Assembly (NCBI GenBank): GCA_001002285.1
Contig: LCLX01000002.1
Coordinates: 62,001 to 126,000, forward strand
Length of the DNA: 64,000 nucleotides
Direction: 5' to 3'
From: Microgenomates group bacterium GW2011_GWC1_46_15
Lineage (GTDB): Bacteria; Patescibacteria; Microgenomatia; UBA1400; UBA12028
Below are positions 1-8,140 of this stretch, piece after piece. Made by a program: the position numbers and the translations under genes. The notes beneath the pieces were generated by a model. The model worked only from the letters and a program-made list of their open reading frames with translations, was not told the DNA's origin and ran no database searches. Every line of letters begins with the position of its first letter. Positions within the stretch are counted from its first letter, which is position 1.

Positions 1-848
1 ACGCAAAAACACTAAAGCCCGCGGTTGTTGTCATTGATGAAGAACACCGATTTGGCGTGGAACAACGCGACACATTTTGGAGTGCAATAAAAAAACCACA
101 TTTGATTACGATGACCGCAACGCCAATCCCGCGGACCGTCGCATATACCGTGTTTGCCGACCGTGAGGTAAGTTACATCGAAGAAATTCCAGAAAAACGC
201 AAACACACAACAACAAAAGTGATCGCTCCCGCAAACCGCGCACAAACATACGAGCGGATCAAAAAGAAGATACTCAACGATCATATTCAAGTATTTATCG
301 TGTGCCCCTTCATTCAGGAATCGGAAAAAGAAACACTTTCATCAATTAAAGCGGCAGAGAAAGAATACGAAACGATTCGTAAAATTTTTGCTGATTTCAA
401 CATTGCTCTGCTTCATGGAAAAACACCGAAAGAAAAACGCGACACCATTTTTACAAACATGCGTGACGGTAAAATCGATATTCTTGTTTCCACACCAATC
501 ATTGAAGTCGGTGTCGATATTCCCAATGCATCAATCATGATTATCGAAGGCGCTGAACGGTTCGGCCTGGCTCAACTCCACCAGCTTCGCGGACGCGTAG
601 GTAGAGCGGGGCAAGAGGCATTTTGTCTTTTATTTACCAGTGAAGGGATTGGCGAAACAAAGCGATTGCGGATTTTGGAAACACATGACAATGGGAACGA
701 ACTCGCGGAACTCGATCTCAAACTGCGGGGAAGCGGAGAGCTGCTTGGAACACAACAACATGGGTGGAACACGCTTAAGTTTGCCAGTTGGTTTGACACG
801 GAACTCATTCAGGAGTGTAAAAAGGCGATTGATCAAGAAATTTCTTGA
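1..848 (+). CDS. recG: ATP-dependent DNA helicase RecG, C-terminal part (cut by window edge)
   Basis: The reading frame is open from the first bases of the window and holds the second half of a RecG-type superfamily 2 helicase, which remodels stalled replication forks and Holliday junctions. Visible helicase motifs in order are the Walker B box VVVIDEEHRFG, motif III MTATPIPRT, motif V (STPIIEVGVDIPNA) and motif VI (QLHQLRGRVGRAGQ). The C-terminal DLKLRGSGELLGTQQHG is typical of RecG and distinguishes it from Mfd. The N-terminal wedge domain and Walker A lie upstream of the window. The stop is TGA, 12 nt before the next start. Confidence 0.93.
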   Translation, partial: AKTLKPAVVVIDEEHRFGVEQRDTFWSAIKKPHLITMTATPIPRTVAYTVFADREVSYIEEIPEKRKHTTTKVIAPANRAQTYERIKKKILNDHIQVFIVCPFIQESEKETLSSIKAAEKEYETIRKIFADFNIALLHGKTPKEKRDTIFTNMRDGKIDILVSTPIIEVGVDIPNASIMIIEGAERFGLAQLHQLRGRVGRAGQEAFCLLFTSEGIGETKRLRILETHDNGNELAELDLKLRGSGELLGTQQHGWNTLKFASWFDTELIQECKKAIDQEIS

Positions 849-860
849 TATAATCACCCC

Positions 861-1178
861 ATGGTAGAAAATGGAACGTTTTACATCCGCGAACATCATT
901 TAAAATTCCGTATCACTGCGAAGTGTTTGAGCAACAAAACTCCTGAAGAATTGGCTGAAGATTGGATCCGTGGGATTGATAGAAATCCCAAATATCAAAC
1001 GCTTCAACATCCTGATGTTCGCGAGGCAATGAGAGATGGATATGCTCAACATATTCGTAACTTTCGTGCAGGCAAAAAACAAAAAATTGTAGAGGGAGTT
1101 GAGTTGTCCTTGGACCCGATTTGCGCAATGTGTATCAATGAGTGGTGTGGAGACTCTACAGTGTATAGAAAAAAATAA
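861..1178 (+). CDS. Hypothetical protein, 105 aa, with a C-terminal cysteine cluster
   Basis: I do not recognise this family. The predicted protein is soluble, with no membrane segment or signal peptide. Near the C-terminus there is C-x2-C-x4-C (ICAMCINEWCGD), which could bind a metal, though only three cysteines are close together. A TATAAT box sits at 849-854, six bases before the ATG, so this gene probably has its own promoter that overlaps the end of recG. The short distance between box and start suggests a leaderless transcript. Its function is unknown. Confidence 0.6.
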   Translation: MVENGTFYIREHHLKFRITAKCLSNKTPEELAEDWIRGIDRNPKYQTLQHPDVREAMRDGYAQHIRNFRAGKKQKIVEGVELSLDPICAMCINEWCGDSTVYRKK

Positions 1179-1182
1179 GAAA

Positions 1183-2433
1183 TTACTTCTTTTTCTCCGT
1201 TACCATCTCACCTAACATCTTGATCGGCCATATCATAAAAAGTTGAATGCACGCGATGATCAACGGCGCCCACCGCAAAGCCGTATTCTGGGAAAATGCC
1301 ACAAGAAGTCCAATCACGATGAGTATTCCGCCCAACCGCCCAATGTTAAAAAAAAGTTCATTGTCGCACACATACGCGTACTGGTCAGCGGGACCATCCG
1401 CTTCCTGCTCCATCACTTCCATGACAACCGAGTAACTTGATGGCCACTGGAGTACATACACAATCGTAAACGCAAGCGTGTACACGAATGCGCCAAACCA
1501 AGTAAACCAGCTTGCGAGAAATCCTGATGCAAGGACAAAAATCACAGCTCCCACCGCAACAAACATCCACGAATGACGAAGGCTCGTTTTCCGCCCAATG
1601 ACATAGAGCATAAACGCAGAAAGCCCCGCTGTTACCGCCTGCAATGTCCCCAAGACACCTTCACCGCCAATGAGGGTCAGGATTAACACACTTCCCATTG
1701 CGAGTGCTATCCCTACTTGGAGGTTATATAGGATATGAAATAAACGCACGATCCACCATCGTCTCGTAACGTGTTTCACTACCAATCCATACACTGTTTC
1801 GTTACGCATCGTCGAACTCTGAAGCACTCCTCCAGCAAGAATCGTGCATATCAACCCCACCACCATCACGACTTTATATGAAAGTTCATGCGCGTACCAT
1901 TCAGTATGGTCTCCAAATGCGATAAACCACCCGGCAAGTACTGGGACTACGATGTTAATCATTAAATCTACACTTGATTCGATACTGTTGTAGTACACTT
2001 TATTGGTTCCGCGCGTTAGTTTTAAACTCAAGTAGTTTTTGTTTGCCCAGTACAGTCCTCCGCCAACACCATATAGTAATCCAAACATTCCAATATCTTG
2101 CACTGTTTTCGTGGCAAGAAATACAACGCTCAGTGCGGTGATCCCTTGGAGCACTGCTCCAATAAAGTACAGCCGTAGCACATGAATTTTGCGCAGAAGG
2201 AAACCGTTGAGATAAAACCCGATCGGCAAACCGGTAATATATCCCAAATTGTAGATAATGACCCACCATATGCCCCCCGAAGTTCTCCACAAGTACGCAT
2301 CCATAAATGTTGCAATGAGCGGATACGACATGAGATACAAAAAATACGACAATAGAAGGTGCCGCGTGTCTTTGTGCAACGCACGGTAGTGTGAAAGCTC
2401 TATACTAATCCGTCTTTTTATCGAGTGGAACAT
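1183..2433 (-). CDS. Major facilitator superfamily-like permease
   Basis: A 416-aa polytopic membrane protein with about 11-12 hydrophobic segments and short polar loops, the size and layout of an MFS transporter. A glycine-rich segment (GLLYGVGGGLYWANKNYL, about residues 138-155) lies in the first half, and a long cytoplasmic loop between the two halves fits the 6+6 arrangement. The substrate cannot be told from sequence. The gene converges on the 861-1178 gene with only a few bases between. Its ATG lies six bases after a TATACT box. Confidence 0.75.
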   Translation of the reverse strand: MFHSIKRRISIELSHYRALHKDTRHLLLSYFLYLMSYPLIATFMDAYLWRTSGGIWWVIIYNLGYITGLPIGFYLNGFLLRKIHVLRLYFIGAVLQGITALSVVFLATKTVQDIGMFGLLYGVGGGLYWANKNYLSLKLTRGTNKVYYNSIESSVDLMINIVVPVLAGWFIAFGDHTEWYAHELSYKVVMVVGLICTILAGGVLQSSTMRNETVYGLVVKHVTRRWWIVRLFHILYNLQVGIALAMGSVLILTLIGGEGVLGTLQAVTAGLSAFMLYVIGRKTSLRHSWMFVAVGAVIFVLASGFLASWFTWFGAFVYTLAFTIVYVLQWPSSYSVVMEVMEQEADGPADQYAYVCDNELFFNIGRLGGILIVIGLLVAFSQNTALRWAPLIIACIQLFMIWPIKMLGEMVTEKKK

Positions 2434-2439
2434 GGAGTA

Positions 2440-2469
2440 AGTATACCGCTCGCTCTATAAGAAGTGAAA
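2440..2469 (-). promoter_or_regulatory. Promoter of the MFS permease, leaderless type
   Basis: On the minus strand there is a TTTCAC -35 box (2464-2469), an 18-bp spacer and a TATACT -10 box (2440-2445). The start codon follows after six bases, so transcription should begin at or next to the ATG. There is no room for a Shine-Dalgarno sequence. Confidence 0.5.
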
Positions 2470-2531
2470 TTACTCTGTACATCAATGCCTTCTGATATAA
2501 TTCAGATACTGTCAATAAACATGGAGGAAGT

Positions 2532-2753
2532 ATGGCAACCCCAAATAAAGACGCTTTGCAGTATCCCGTACCACCTGGCGAGCGAGAAAGTTGTCCGAAA
2601 AGAGAAGAGTACTTTGTTCTTCTTTCTCCTTGGGCTGGATTTGGCGCGGGGACCATTGTTGCGCGGAGAAAGCATACGGGTACTTTATATGGAGTTGTTG
2701 ACGGTCATTACCCCCTACTTCTTTTTCCCTACCAGGTATCCTTTTGTTTCTAG
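2532..2753 (+). CDS. Hypothetical small protein, 73 aa
   Basis: A short open frame with good translation signals: GGAGG at 2523-2527, four bases before the ATG, and a TATAAT box at 2496-2501. The product resembles no family I know. It has a Pro/Gly-rich middle and a hydrophobic C-terminus. Its last 39 bases overlap, tail to tail, the end of the convergent gene at 2715-3245, which is unusual. The frame could therefore be a decayed gene or a false call. The upstream signals are the main reason to keep it. Confidence 0.45.
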   Translation: MATPNKDALQYPVPPGERESCPKREEYFVLLSPWAGFGAGTIVARRKHTGTLYGVVDGHYPLLLFPYQVSFCF

Positions 2754-3245
2754 AAACTCTACAACCGCTTCATATGTTATTGCTGAAGAAGGCAGCTCCC
2801 CATATTTTCTCCCCTCAGAAGCATTCTCAAAAATAATGACGTGATTGTATGTGTTTATGCCATCGGCAAAGGGTTTGATTGCATCATCAAGAAGAACGTT
2901 CTTAACTGTAAAGCTCTGTCCATCAGCTATCCTGATAAGTGATTGTCCCACTAGTCTATGAGGATTTTCTTTTTCATGAGCTTGTTGTAGCTTCGCTTGC
3001 TCTAACCGATACGCTAACCATTTCTGATAAAATTCTTGATATGAAGACTCTTTTCCTCTTTGTGTCTCAATCCAATACGCTTTTTGACCTTTAAAAATTT
3101 CAGCTTCCGCGCTTCCTATAGCGATAACGGCTCCCGGACCTCCACTAAGAACACATATTAAATCGAGTTCTCGTACTAATGCTTTGAACGCTACCTCTTC
3201 TACATCTTCAACAATCCATACTCCTTGGGCTTCCTGTAATGGCAT
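2715..3245 (-). CDS. Hypothetical protein, 176 aa
   Basis: Unrecognised soluble protein. It has an acidic N-terminal part with a Gly-rich turn (LSGGPGAVIAIGSAEAEIF), a charged helical middle (about residues 65-95, YQEFYQKWLAYRLEQAKLQQ) and a C-terminal alpha/beta part ending in a Lys-rich tail. An AAAGGA ribosome-binding site lies about six bases before the ATG on the minus strand. It sits alone between a convergent small gene and the divergent rpmF promoter. No function can be given. Confidence 0.6.
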   Translation of the reverse strand: MPLQEAQGVWIVEDVEEVAFKALVRELDLICVLSGGPGAVIAIGSAEAEIFKGQKAYWIETQRGKESSYQEFYQKWLAYRLEQAKLQQAHEKENPHRLVGQSLIRIADGQSFTVKNVLLDDAIKPFADGINTYNHVIIFENASEGRKYGELPSSAITYEAVVEFLETKGYLVGKKK

Positions 3246-3328
3246 AGGATGTTCCTTTCTCTATTTTATATTGATCTAAAGCGCATTATATCACTTATAG
3301 TACAAAGACAGATTCCATAATATGTGAA

Positions 3329-3357
3329 TTGCAAATTTTCAAACTTCCAGGTAGAAT
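3329..3357 (+). promoter_or_regulatory. rpmF promoter, leaderless type
   Basis: TTGCAA (-35, 3329-3334), a 17-bp spacer and TAGAAT (-10, 3352-3357). The rpmF ATG begins eight bases after the end of the -10 box, at the expected transcription start, so the mRNA should be leaderless. Confidence 0.65.
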
Positions 3358-3364
3358 ACCCCTC

Positions 3365-3568
3365 ATGGGACCACTACCAAAGCGTCGTCACTCCACCGGA
3401 AGAGGCGGAAGACGATATAAAAACATCAAGCAGGAAGTTGAGCATCTTCTAACATGCCAGAACTGTGGCGCGAAGAAGTTGAGCCACCGCGTATGTCCAG
3501 CGTGTGGAACATACTCCGCATCAGAAGCCAAGAAAACTGAAACAAAAAGCAAGAAACAGGCCAAGTAG
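3365..3568 (+). CDS. rpmF: 50S ribosomal protein L32
   Basis: A 67-aa basic protein of the large ribosomal subunit. The N-terminus MGPLPKRRHSTGRGGRRY corresponds to the usual VPKRR start of L32. A zinc-ribbon with two C-x2-C pairs (CQNCG and CPACG) follows, and the C-terminus is a Lys-rich tail. The ATG at 3365 was chosen because upstream in-frame codons would lie inside the promoter, and because it gives the family's normal N-terminus. nusB follows after 9 nt and is probably co-transcribed. Confidence 0.88.
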   Translation: MGPLPKRRHSTGRGGRRYKNIKQEVEHLLTCQNCGAKKLSHRVCPACGTYSASEAKKTETKSKKQAK

Positions 3569-3577
3569 CCACACACC

Positions 3578-3964
3578 GTGAAAACTTCCGCAGATCCCAG
3601 ACATCAAAAACGCATCACGAGAATGCGGGCAGCGTTCGCATATAGCTTTTCTCCCGAAACACAAGACGAAACAAAAGAAAAAGATTCAAACCTAAGTGCT
3701 ATCGCAAAAAAACTCCCAAAATATGACGCGCTTATCGCCGAAGCCGCTCCCGAATGGCCAATCAGCCAAATCAATAAAGTTGATCTCGCCATTCTGCGCG
3801 TTTCTATCCATGAGCTTCTTCAAAACAAGACTCCCGAAAAAGTGGTGATTGATGAGGCGGTTGAGATTGCAAAACAGTATGGCGCGGAAAAAAGCCCCGC
3901 GTTTGTGAACGGAGTGTTAGCTACGATCCTCGCACACCGCACTGCAACAAAAAAGTCCTCCTGA
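3578..3964 (+). CDS. nusB: Transcription antitermination factor NusB
   Basis: A 128-aa all-helical RNA-binding protein of the NusB family, which works with NusE (S10) on boxA RNA to prevent early termination, mainly in rRNA operons. The C-terminal half is the diagnostic part: INKVDLAILRVSIHEL, then EKVVIDEAVEIAKQYG, then SPAFVNGVLATI. Translation starts at GTG 3578, nine bases after the rpmF stop, which suggests a shared transcript. A dyad that overlaps the stop codon may end the rpmF-nusB message. Confidence 0.88.
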   Translation: MKTSADPRHQKRITRMRAAFAYSFSPETQDETKEKDSNLSAIAKKLPKYDALIAEAAPEWPISQINKVDLAILRVSIHELLQNKTPEKVVIDEAVEIAKQYGAEKSPAFVNGVLATILAHRTATKKSS

Positions 3965-3973
3965 CAGAGGACT
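3954..3973 (+). terminator. Hairpin at the end of nusB
   Basis: AGTCCTC and GAGGACT form a perfect 7-bp stem with a six-base loop that contains the nusB stop codon. Six A residues precede it. The following TCTCTCTAG is only partly T-rich, so termination would be weak on this strand. Confidence 0.4.
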
Positions 3974-3996
3974 CTCTCTAGACACGAAAAGTCTGC

Positions 3997-4025
3997 TTGA
4001 CACATCCTTTGAAAAGCAATACAAA
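3997..4025 (+). promoter_or_regulatory. Strong sigma70-type promoter of the ACP-like gene, leaderless type
   Basis: A consensus TTGACA (-35, 3997-4002), a 17-bp spacer and TACAAA (-10, 4020-4025). The ATG at 4034 lies eight bases further on. This is one of the best promoters in the window, and no Shine-Dalgarno sequence fits between box and start. Confidence 0.75.
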
Positions 4026-4033
4026 GAATAGGT

Positions 4034-4294
4034 ATGGACAGGCAAGACATTTTAAAAACCATTCAAACCGTGTGCAGTGAAACGGTCGGCATTGATCCCA
4101 AGGAGATTACGCCGCACGCCGATCTGCGTGACGACCTTGGGTTGTCACTCCCCGATATTGCCAATATTTTGACCAACCTCCAGGCACCATTTCACCTGGT
4201 GATCCCAAAAGAACAGGTAAAGTCGCTATTGGTAGACATGGTCACGGTTGAGGACATCATCACGTTTGTTGAAGACGAACTGGTCATGTCGTAG
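4034..4294 (+). CDS. Acyl-carrier-protein-like protein, 86 aa
   Basis: Size, acidity and four-helix pattern match the acyl carrier protein family. The N-terminus (ILKTIQTVCSETVGIDPKEI) and the DLRDDLGLSLPDIANIL segment align with ACP helices I and II, and VEDIITFVEDEL matches the end. The serine that would carry phosphopantetheine is present, but the canonical DSL motif reads LSL and the loop is one residue shorter, so modification is doubtful. In many bacteria acpP lies just before rnc, as here. It may be a true carrier protein or a structural relative used for another role. Confidence 0.7.
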   Translation: MDRQDILKTIQTVCSETVGIDPKEITPHADLRDDLGLSLPDIANILTNLQAPFHLVIPKEQVKSLLVDMVTVEDIITFVEDELVMS

Positions 4295-4316
4295 TCGGCC
4301 ATGTCATAATAGACGC

Positions 4317-4982
4317 ATGGATATACTTCCGCCCCTTCACGATAGTGCGCTAGAAAAAACAGCATTTACGCATCGTTCAGCACTCAATGAATTTCCTGAT
4401 TTCACCGAGTCCAACGAGCGATTGGAGTTCTTAGGCGATGCTGTACTCGAGCTTTCCGCCTCCAAGTACCTCTATGAGAACTTCCCGCAGGACCCCGAGG
4501 GAACGCTCACAAACTACCGCTCTTCGTTGGTTAAAACAACCACTCTGGCAAAACTGGCGGCATCGTTGGGCATGGGTCAGCGTCTCATCTTGAGCAAGGG
4601 CGAAGTTCAGGGGGGCGGGCGCACGAATACCGCATTGTTGGCAAACACCTTTGAGGCGTACATTGGCGCGTTATACCTCGACCAAGGGTTTGAAACGGTT
4701 GATGTATTCCTCCGCGCCCACTTATACCCATTACTTGAGGGAATCCGGAGTAAAAATCTGCATAAAGACGCGAAAAGCAAGCTTCAGGAGTACTTGCAGT
4801 CCCAGCACGAAGAACCGCCGGTGTACATCGTAACAAAAGAGGACGGGCCGGCACACCAGCGTCTTTTTGAGGTGAGTTTACAGGTGAAAGGAAAAGAAAT
4901 CGCGACGGCAGAAGGCAAAACAAAACAGGACGCGCAGCAGACCGCCGCCACAAAAGCTCTTGAGATACTCGGAAAAACATGA
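4317..4982 (+). CDS. rnc: Ribonuclease III
   Basis: A 221-aa endonuclease that cuts double-stranded RNA in rRNA and mRNA processing. The N-terminal catalytic domain has the signature NERLEFLGDAVLEL (about residues 37-50), with the metal-binding Glu and Asp. A second acidic site, NTFEAYIGALYLDQG, follows at about residue 110. The C-terminal double-stranded RNA-binding domain starts near DAKSKLQEYLQ and ends KTKQDAQQTAATKALEIL. The ATG at 4317 gives the normal family N-terminus; a longer in-frame start upstream would overlap the ACP-like gene. The spacing to the ACP-like gene (22 nt) suggests an operon. Confidence 0.93.
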   Translation: MDILPPLHDSALEKTAFTHRSALNEFPDFTESNERLEFLGDAVLELSASKYLYENFPQDPEGTLTNYRSSLVKTTTLAKLAASLGMGQRLILSKGEVQGGGRTNTALLANTFEAYIGALYLDQGFETVDVFLRAHLYPLLEGIRSKNLHKDAKSKLQEYLQSQHEEPPVYIVTKEDGPAHQRLFEVSLQVKGKEIATAEGKTKQDAQQTAATKALEILGKT

Positions 4983-5013
4983 TACACTTCGGCTTCTATC
5001 GTTAAAGGATTTT

Positions 5014-5274
5014 ATGGTCAAAATTAAATTGATGAGAACAGGGCGCACACACCAAACGTTGTACCGTATTGTAGTTGTGGAAGAGCGATCCAAACTCACG
5101 GGTAAATACGTTGATTTGATTGGAAACTACAATCCTTCCGCAAAACCAAAACAGCTACTCCTTGATAAGGCGAAGTATGACGCCTGGCTGAAAAAAGGCG
5201 CGCAACCAACCGAAACCGTTGCTTCGCTTGCAAAACGACAGTTTGCAGAAAAAATCCCGGCAAAGACGAAATAA
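5014..5274 (+). CDS. rpsP: 30S ribosomal protein S16
   Basis: An 86-aa small-subunit protein with the S16 pattern MVKIKLMRTGRTHQTLYRIVV, then the loop DLIGNYNPSAKP and the segment YDAWLKKGAQPTETV. An AAAGGA ribosome-binding site lies about five bases before the ATG at 5014, which fixes the start. It is followed after 5 nt by khpA, a common bacterial arrangement. Confidence 0.92.
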   Translation: MVKIKLMRTGRTHQTLYRIVVVEERSKLTGKYVDLIGNYNPSAKPKQLLLDKAKYDAWLKKGAQPTETVASLAKRQFAEKIPAKTK

Positions 5275-5279
5275 TCATC

Positions 5280-5552
5280 ATGAAAAATCTGCTTGAGTTT
5301 ATCCTTATCCACCTTGTGAACTTTCCCGATGATGTTGGTGTTGAGGAAACGGTTGGCGAGCGCGAAGACGTGTATACCATTTCTGTGAACGCGGCGGATA
5401 TTGGCCGCATTATCGGCAAAGCTGGCAACACAATCCAAGCAATCCGGTCTATTGCAAAAGTTCGCGCAATGAAAGAGCATCGGCTCATCCGTATTTTGGT
5501 GAAAGAGCCAGAAGTTTCCGGACAATCGTCTACAACAGACGAAACTGTTTAA
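5280..5552 (+). CDS. khpA: KH-domain RNA-binding protein KhpA
   Basis: A 90-aa protein made almost only of one type II KH domain. The central IGRIIGKAGNTIQAIRSI carries the G-x-x-G loop that holds single-stranded RNA. KhpA, usually with KhpB, is a global RNA chaperone that affects cell size and translation in Gram-positive bacteria. The position just after rpsP is the conserved one for this gene. The stop codon is two bases from the convergent end of the pilus operon. Confidence 0.88.
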   Translation: MKNLLEFILIHLVNFPDDVGVEETVGEREDVYTISVNAADIGRIIGKAGNTIQAIRSIAKVRAMKEHRLIRILVKEPEVSGQSSTTDETV

Positions 5553-5553
5553 C

Positions 5554-6384
5554 TTAGAGTGAGAATGGATTTTCTTTTCCTTGCGTTCCATCTGTGGGCT
5601 GTGGGGGAATTGTTGTCGCCTCGTAGACTGTGTATTTTGCCAGATCATTTTCGCTGTATTTCTGCTCATCAGTCGTGAGCGAGGGAAGCGGTTTTAGTGC
5701 TTCTACACGGGCTGTAAGCGGGGCATACATGACCGAAAGTTTGATCCGCGCTTCATACAGTTTGCCTGACTCGCTTGCTGCTGGAGTTTTATCCTTTTGC
5801 GCAAGCGTTTTTGGTACAAGTGTGAACGTCCTGATATCAATAACGGGCGCGACTGTCCCCAAACCTTCCAAAAATCCATTGAGTTTCTCTGCCGTTCCAA
5901 GCGTACGCATCTCCAACTCAACACTTTGTAATACGTCGTTTGTTTGCGATGTACTTTTACCCGTTGTTTGTTGATCCGCTGTAGCCGTTGGTTCTGCCTC
6001 TCGGCTGGAAATGGGGCCGGGGTTAATATCTAGACCGGAAAATACTACACCTTTATCGCTTGAGAGTTGCTCCAAAGCGGACAATAAAGTCAAAAATGGT
6101 TTCGATGTGGGCAAAATACGCGCAACGCGGACGTCTTGCTGTTTAAATCCTTCCTCTTGAAACGCGCGTAAAAAGTTTGCTTTGTTTTGCAGTTTTGTAA
6201 GAATATCGATTTTATCATCCAACACTTGTTTCGCACTCATCATATCCTGTATGCGTGGAATGAGTACCGCAAACGTGAGTGTAAACATGACAACCCAAGA
6301 AAGCGCCGACGCAATAAGGTAACGCCGCTCGCGCACGATCTGCATCAGCGATTTACTTGTCAAAAATGAGCCTTGTACGTCCAT
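5554..6384 (-). CDS. pilO: PilO-like type IV pilus assembly protein
   Basis: A 276-aa bitopic membrane protein: short cytoplasmic N-terminus, one membrane segment (about residues 24-45, YLIASALSWVVMFTLTFAVL), then a coiled coil and an extracytoplasmic ferredoxin-like region. This layout, and its place after pilM and pilN, is typical of PilO, which forms the inner-membrane alignment complex with PilN. The sequence itself is weakly conserved, so the call rests on topology and context. It is the last gene of the operon. Confidence 0.7.
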   Translation of the reverse strand: MDVQGSFLTSKSLMQIVRERRYLIASALSWVVMFTLTFAVLIPRIQDMMSAKQVLDDKIDILTKLQNKANFLRAFQEEGFKQQDVRVARILPTSKPFLTLLSALEQLSSDKGVVFSGLDINPGPISSREAEPTATADQQTTGKSTSQTNDVLQSVELEMRTLGTAEKLNGFLEGLGTVAPVIDIRTFTLVPKTLAQKDKTPAASESGKLYEARIKLSVMYAPLTARVEALKPLPSLTTDEQKYSENDLAKYTVYEATTIPPQPTDGTQGKENPFSL

Positions 6385-6404
6385 ACTTTCCTTCTATAAC
6401 GCGT

Positions 6405-7073
6405 TTAATAAAAGCTCGCGAACGCGAGCGATCCCGATATGACATACCGTCCATTTGGTTTTCTATCTAACGCATCAGCCTTCATTTCATATCCCTGCGC
6501 TGTAACATCTGAGGAGTACATTGCTTTTAAAAGGGCAAGCACGTGGAACACGTCTGGCGTTTCTATCTGGAATACCAACGCACCTTTTTGCTCATCCACT
6601 TTTGCTTCAATCAGCACGTCTTCTTTGGGCACGAATGAGTAAAAAAACGACGTTGTGCGCTGTTTGAGTTGGCGTTTTTGATCAAACGCGTACAGCAACT
6701 TAATTTTCCGCACAAAAATAACGTACTCTTTTTCAAACGCAGCCATCGAGCGCACATCGTTTGTGATTGCGGTCGTTCTTGCCTCAACGTTCTTTTGTTT
6801 TGACGTGAAGTAAAAAGAAATACCAATCACGGTAAACAGAATAAAAAGGAACAAGCCAAATCCATACGAAGTGTACTTCGCAATAGTTTGATCTTTCTGT
6901 GTCACCGTACTCATGATGCGGCGCTGTGAACGCAAAAAGTTTACATCCATGTTCGTAGCGGGGTTTGTGGCAGGTTTTATAATAGGCGTTGCGGTGGGAT
7001 TCGTATCTTGCGGTGATGCAGTAGGCAACGGGATCTGCTGTAGAGTTTTGGTTGGGGCAGGAGTTTCTGGCAT
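6405..7073 (-). CDS. pilN: PilN-like type IV pilus assembly protein
   Basis: A 222-aa bitopic protein with an unusually long Pro/Thr/Ala-rich cytoplasmic N-terminus (about residues 1-40), one membrane segment (about 70-92, YGFGLFLFILFTVIGISFYF) and a periplasm-like domain. In the known complex, the N-terminus of PilN docks into PilM. The start codon overlaps the pilM stop in TAATG, so the two are translationally coupled. Conservation is low and the assignment uses gene order. Confidence 0.7.
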   Translation of the reverse strand: MPETPAPTKTLQQIPLPTASPQDTNPTATPIIKPATNPATNMDVNFLRSQRRIMSTVTQKDQTIAKYTSYGFGLFLFILFTVIGISFYFTSKQKNVEARTTAITNDVRSMAAFEKEYVIFVRKIKLLYAFDQKRQLKQRTTSFFYSFVPKEDVLIEAKVDEQKGALVFQIETPDVFHVLALLKAMYSSDVTAQGYEMKADALDRKPNGRYVISGSLAFASFY

Positions 7074-8101
7074 TACGACATCCCTCCCGCTGCCAAACTT
7101 ACCGCAATGCTGTACGACGGAATATCAAGTTCTGCAATTTTCATACCTTGCGCAAGCGGAACATACGCAAACGGATTTAGCAACGTTACTTCGGCCGGAA
7201 TTGCTTGGGCAACGGTTGGGATAAGATTAGAAAGACTCGCTGATCCACCGGCAAACATAATGCGCTTAATCACTGCCCCCTGGTGTGAACCAGCAAAGTA
7301 CTGCATCGCTTTCTGTATTTCAACTAATGATGCTTGAAATACAGGGGCAAGCGCCTGCGCGACTTTTCCTTCGAGCTGCGCGGGATCAAGTCCATAGGTT
7401 CGTTTGTATGACTCGGACTGCGCTGCGTCCAAACCAAGTGTCCGCTCCACCGCCCGGCTTAACACCGTGCCAGCGTTGGGTGAACTATATACAAAAGCAA
7501 GTTCTTTGTTGTGCACCGTTAACATATCCATGGAAGATGCTCCAAAGAGCACAACAAGCGTTGTTGTGTTAACGGTATCCATCGACATAAGTCTGTAGAG
7601 CGCGAGCATCTGCGTTTCCATTGATGTCACTTCAAGTTGGGCATCCGCGTACATACTTGAAAATGCTGCAACCGTTTTTTTTGATGTTCCAAGCAACAAC
7701 ACGCGCATGAGTTCCGACACATGTTGTTTTGGCGGACGGTACAATACCTGGTACTCTAACTGCAAATCCTCGGCTGGAATTGGAATATACTGCTCGGCTT
7801 GCCATCCAATTGCCGATGCAAGTTCCGCATCAGAAAGAGAGGGAATACTGATAATTTTTGTTGAAACAAGTGACTCTGGCAGTCCAATTCTGATATTTTG
7901 TGATGGAAATTTATACTCTTTAAACACCTGCTTCAGTGTTGAAATAAGCGCATCGCGATCCTTTTGCTGGGCAGGGATGACGGTTCCAACGGGGTTCGGC
8001 ATACTTACCGCTTTCACCACCTGAAGGCTCGAACCAATATGCTGAACTTCCGCACACTTGATGGCGTATGTTCCAAGATCAACTCCGATTGCACTTTTCA
8101 T
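7073..8101 (-). CDS. pilM: Type IV pilus assembly ATPase-fold protein PilM
   Basis: A 342-aa actin-like protein. The N-terminal phosphate-1 motif IGVDLGTYAIKCAEV and later glycine-rich IMFAGGSASLSNLIP are those of the PilM/FtsA fold. RIGLPESLVSTKIISIPSLSD and the segment AIGWQAEQYIPIPAEDLQL are characteristic of PilM. It is cytoplasmic and links the pilus motor to PilN/PilO. It starts 40 nt after the PilX-like gene and overlaps pilN by one base. Confidence 0.9.
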   Translation of the reverse strand: MKSAIGVDLGTYAIKCAEVQHIGSSLQVVKAVSMPNPVGTVIPAQQKDRDALISTLKQVFKEYKFPSQNIRIGLPESLVSTKIISIPSLSDAELASAIGWQAEQYIPIPAEDLQLEYQVLYRPPKQHVSELMRVLLLGTSKKTVAAFSSMYADAQLEVTSMETQMLALYRLMSMDTVNTTTLVVLFGASSMDMLTVHNKELAFVYSSPNAGTVLSRAVERTLGLDAAQSESYKRTYGLDPAQLEGKVAQALAPVFQASLVEIQKAMQYFAGSHQGAVIKRIMFAGGSASLSNLIPTVAQAIPAEVTLLNPFAYVPLAQGMKIAELDIPSYSIAVSLAAGGMS

Positions 8102-8140
8102 GGGCAGTTCCTTTTTTTACTCCACACTTTTTTCCTCGTC

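Noticed and set aside
2464..2844. Longer plus-strand frame of 126 codons
   Set aside because: It is in a different frame from the better-supported 2532-2753 gene and overlaps the 2715-3245 gene by 130 bp.
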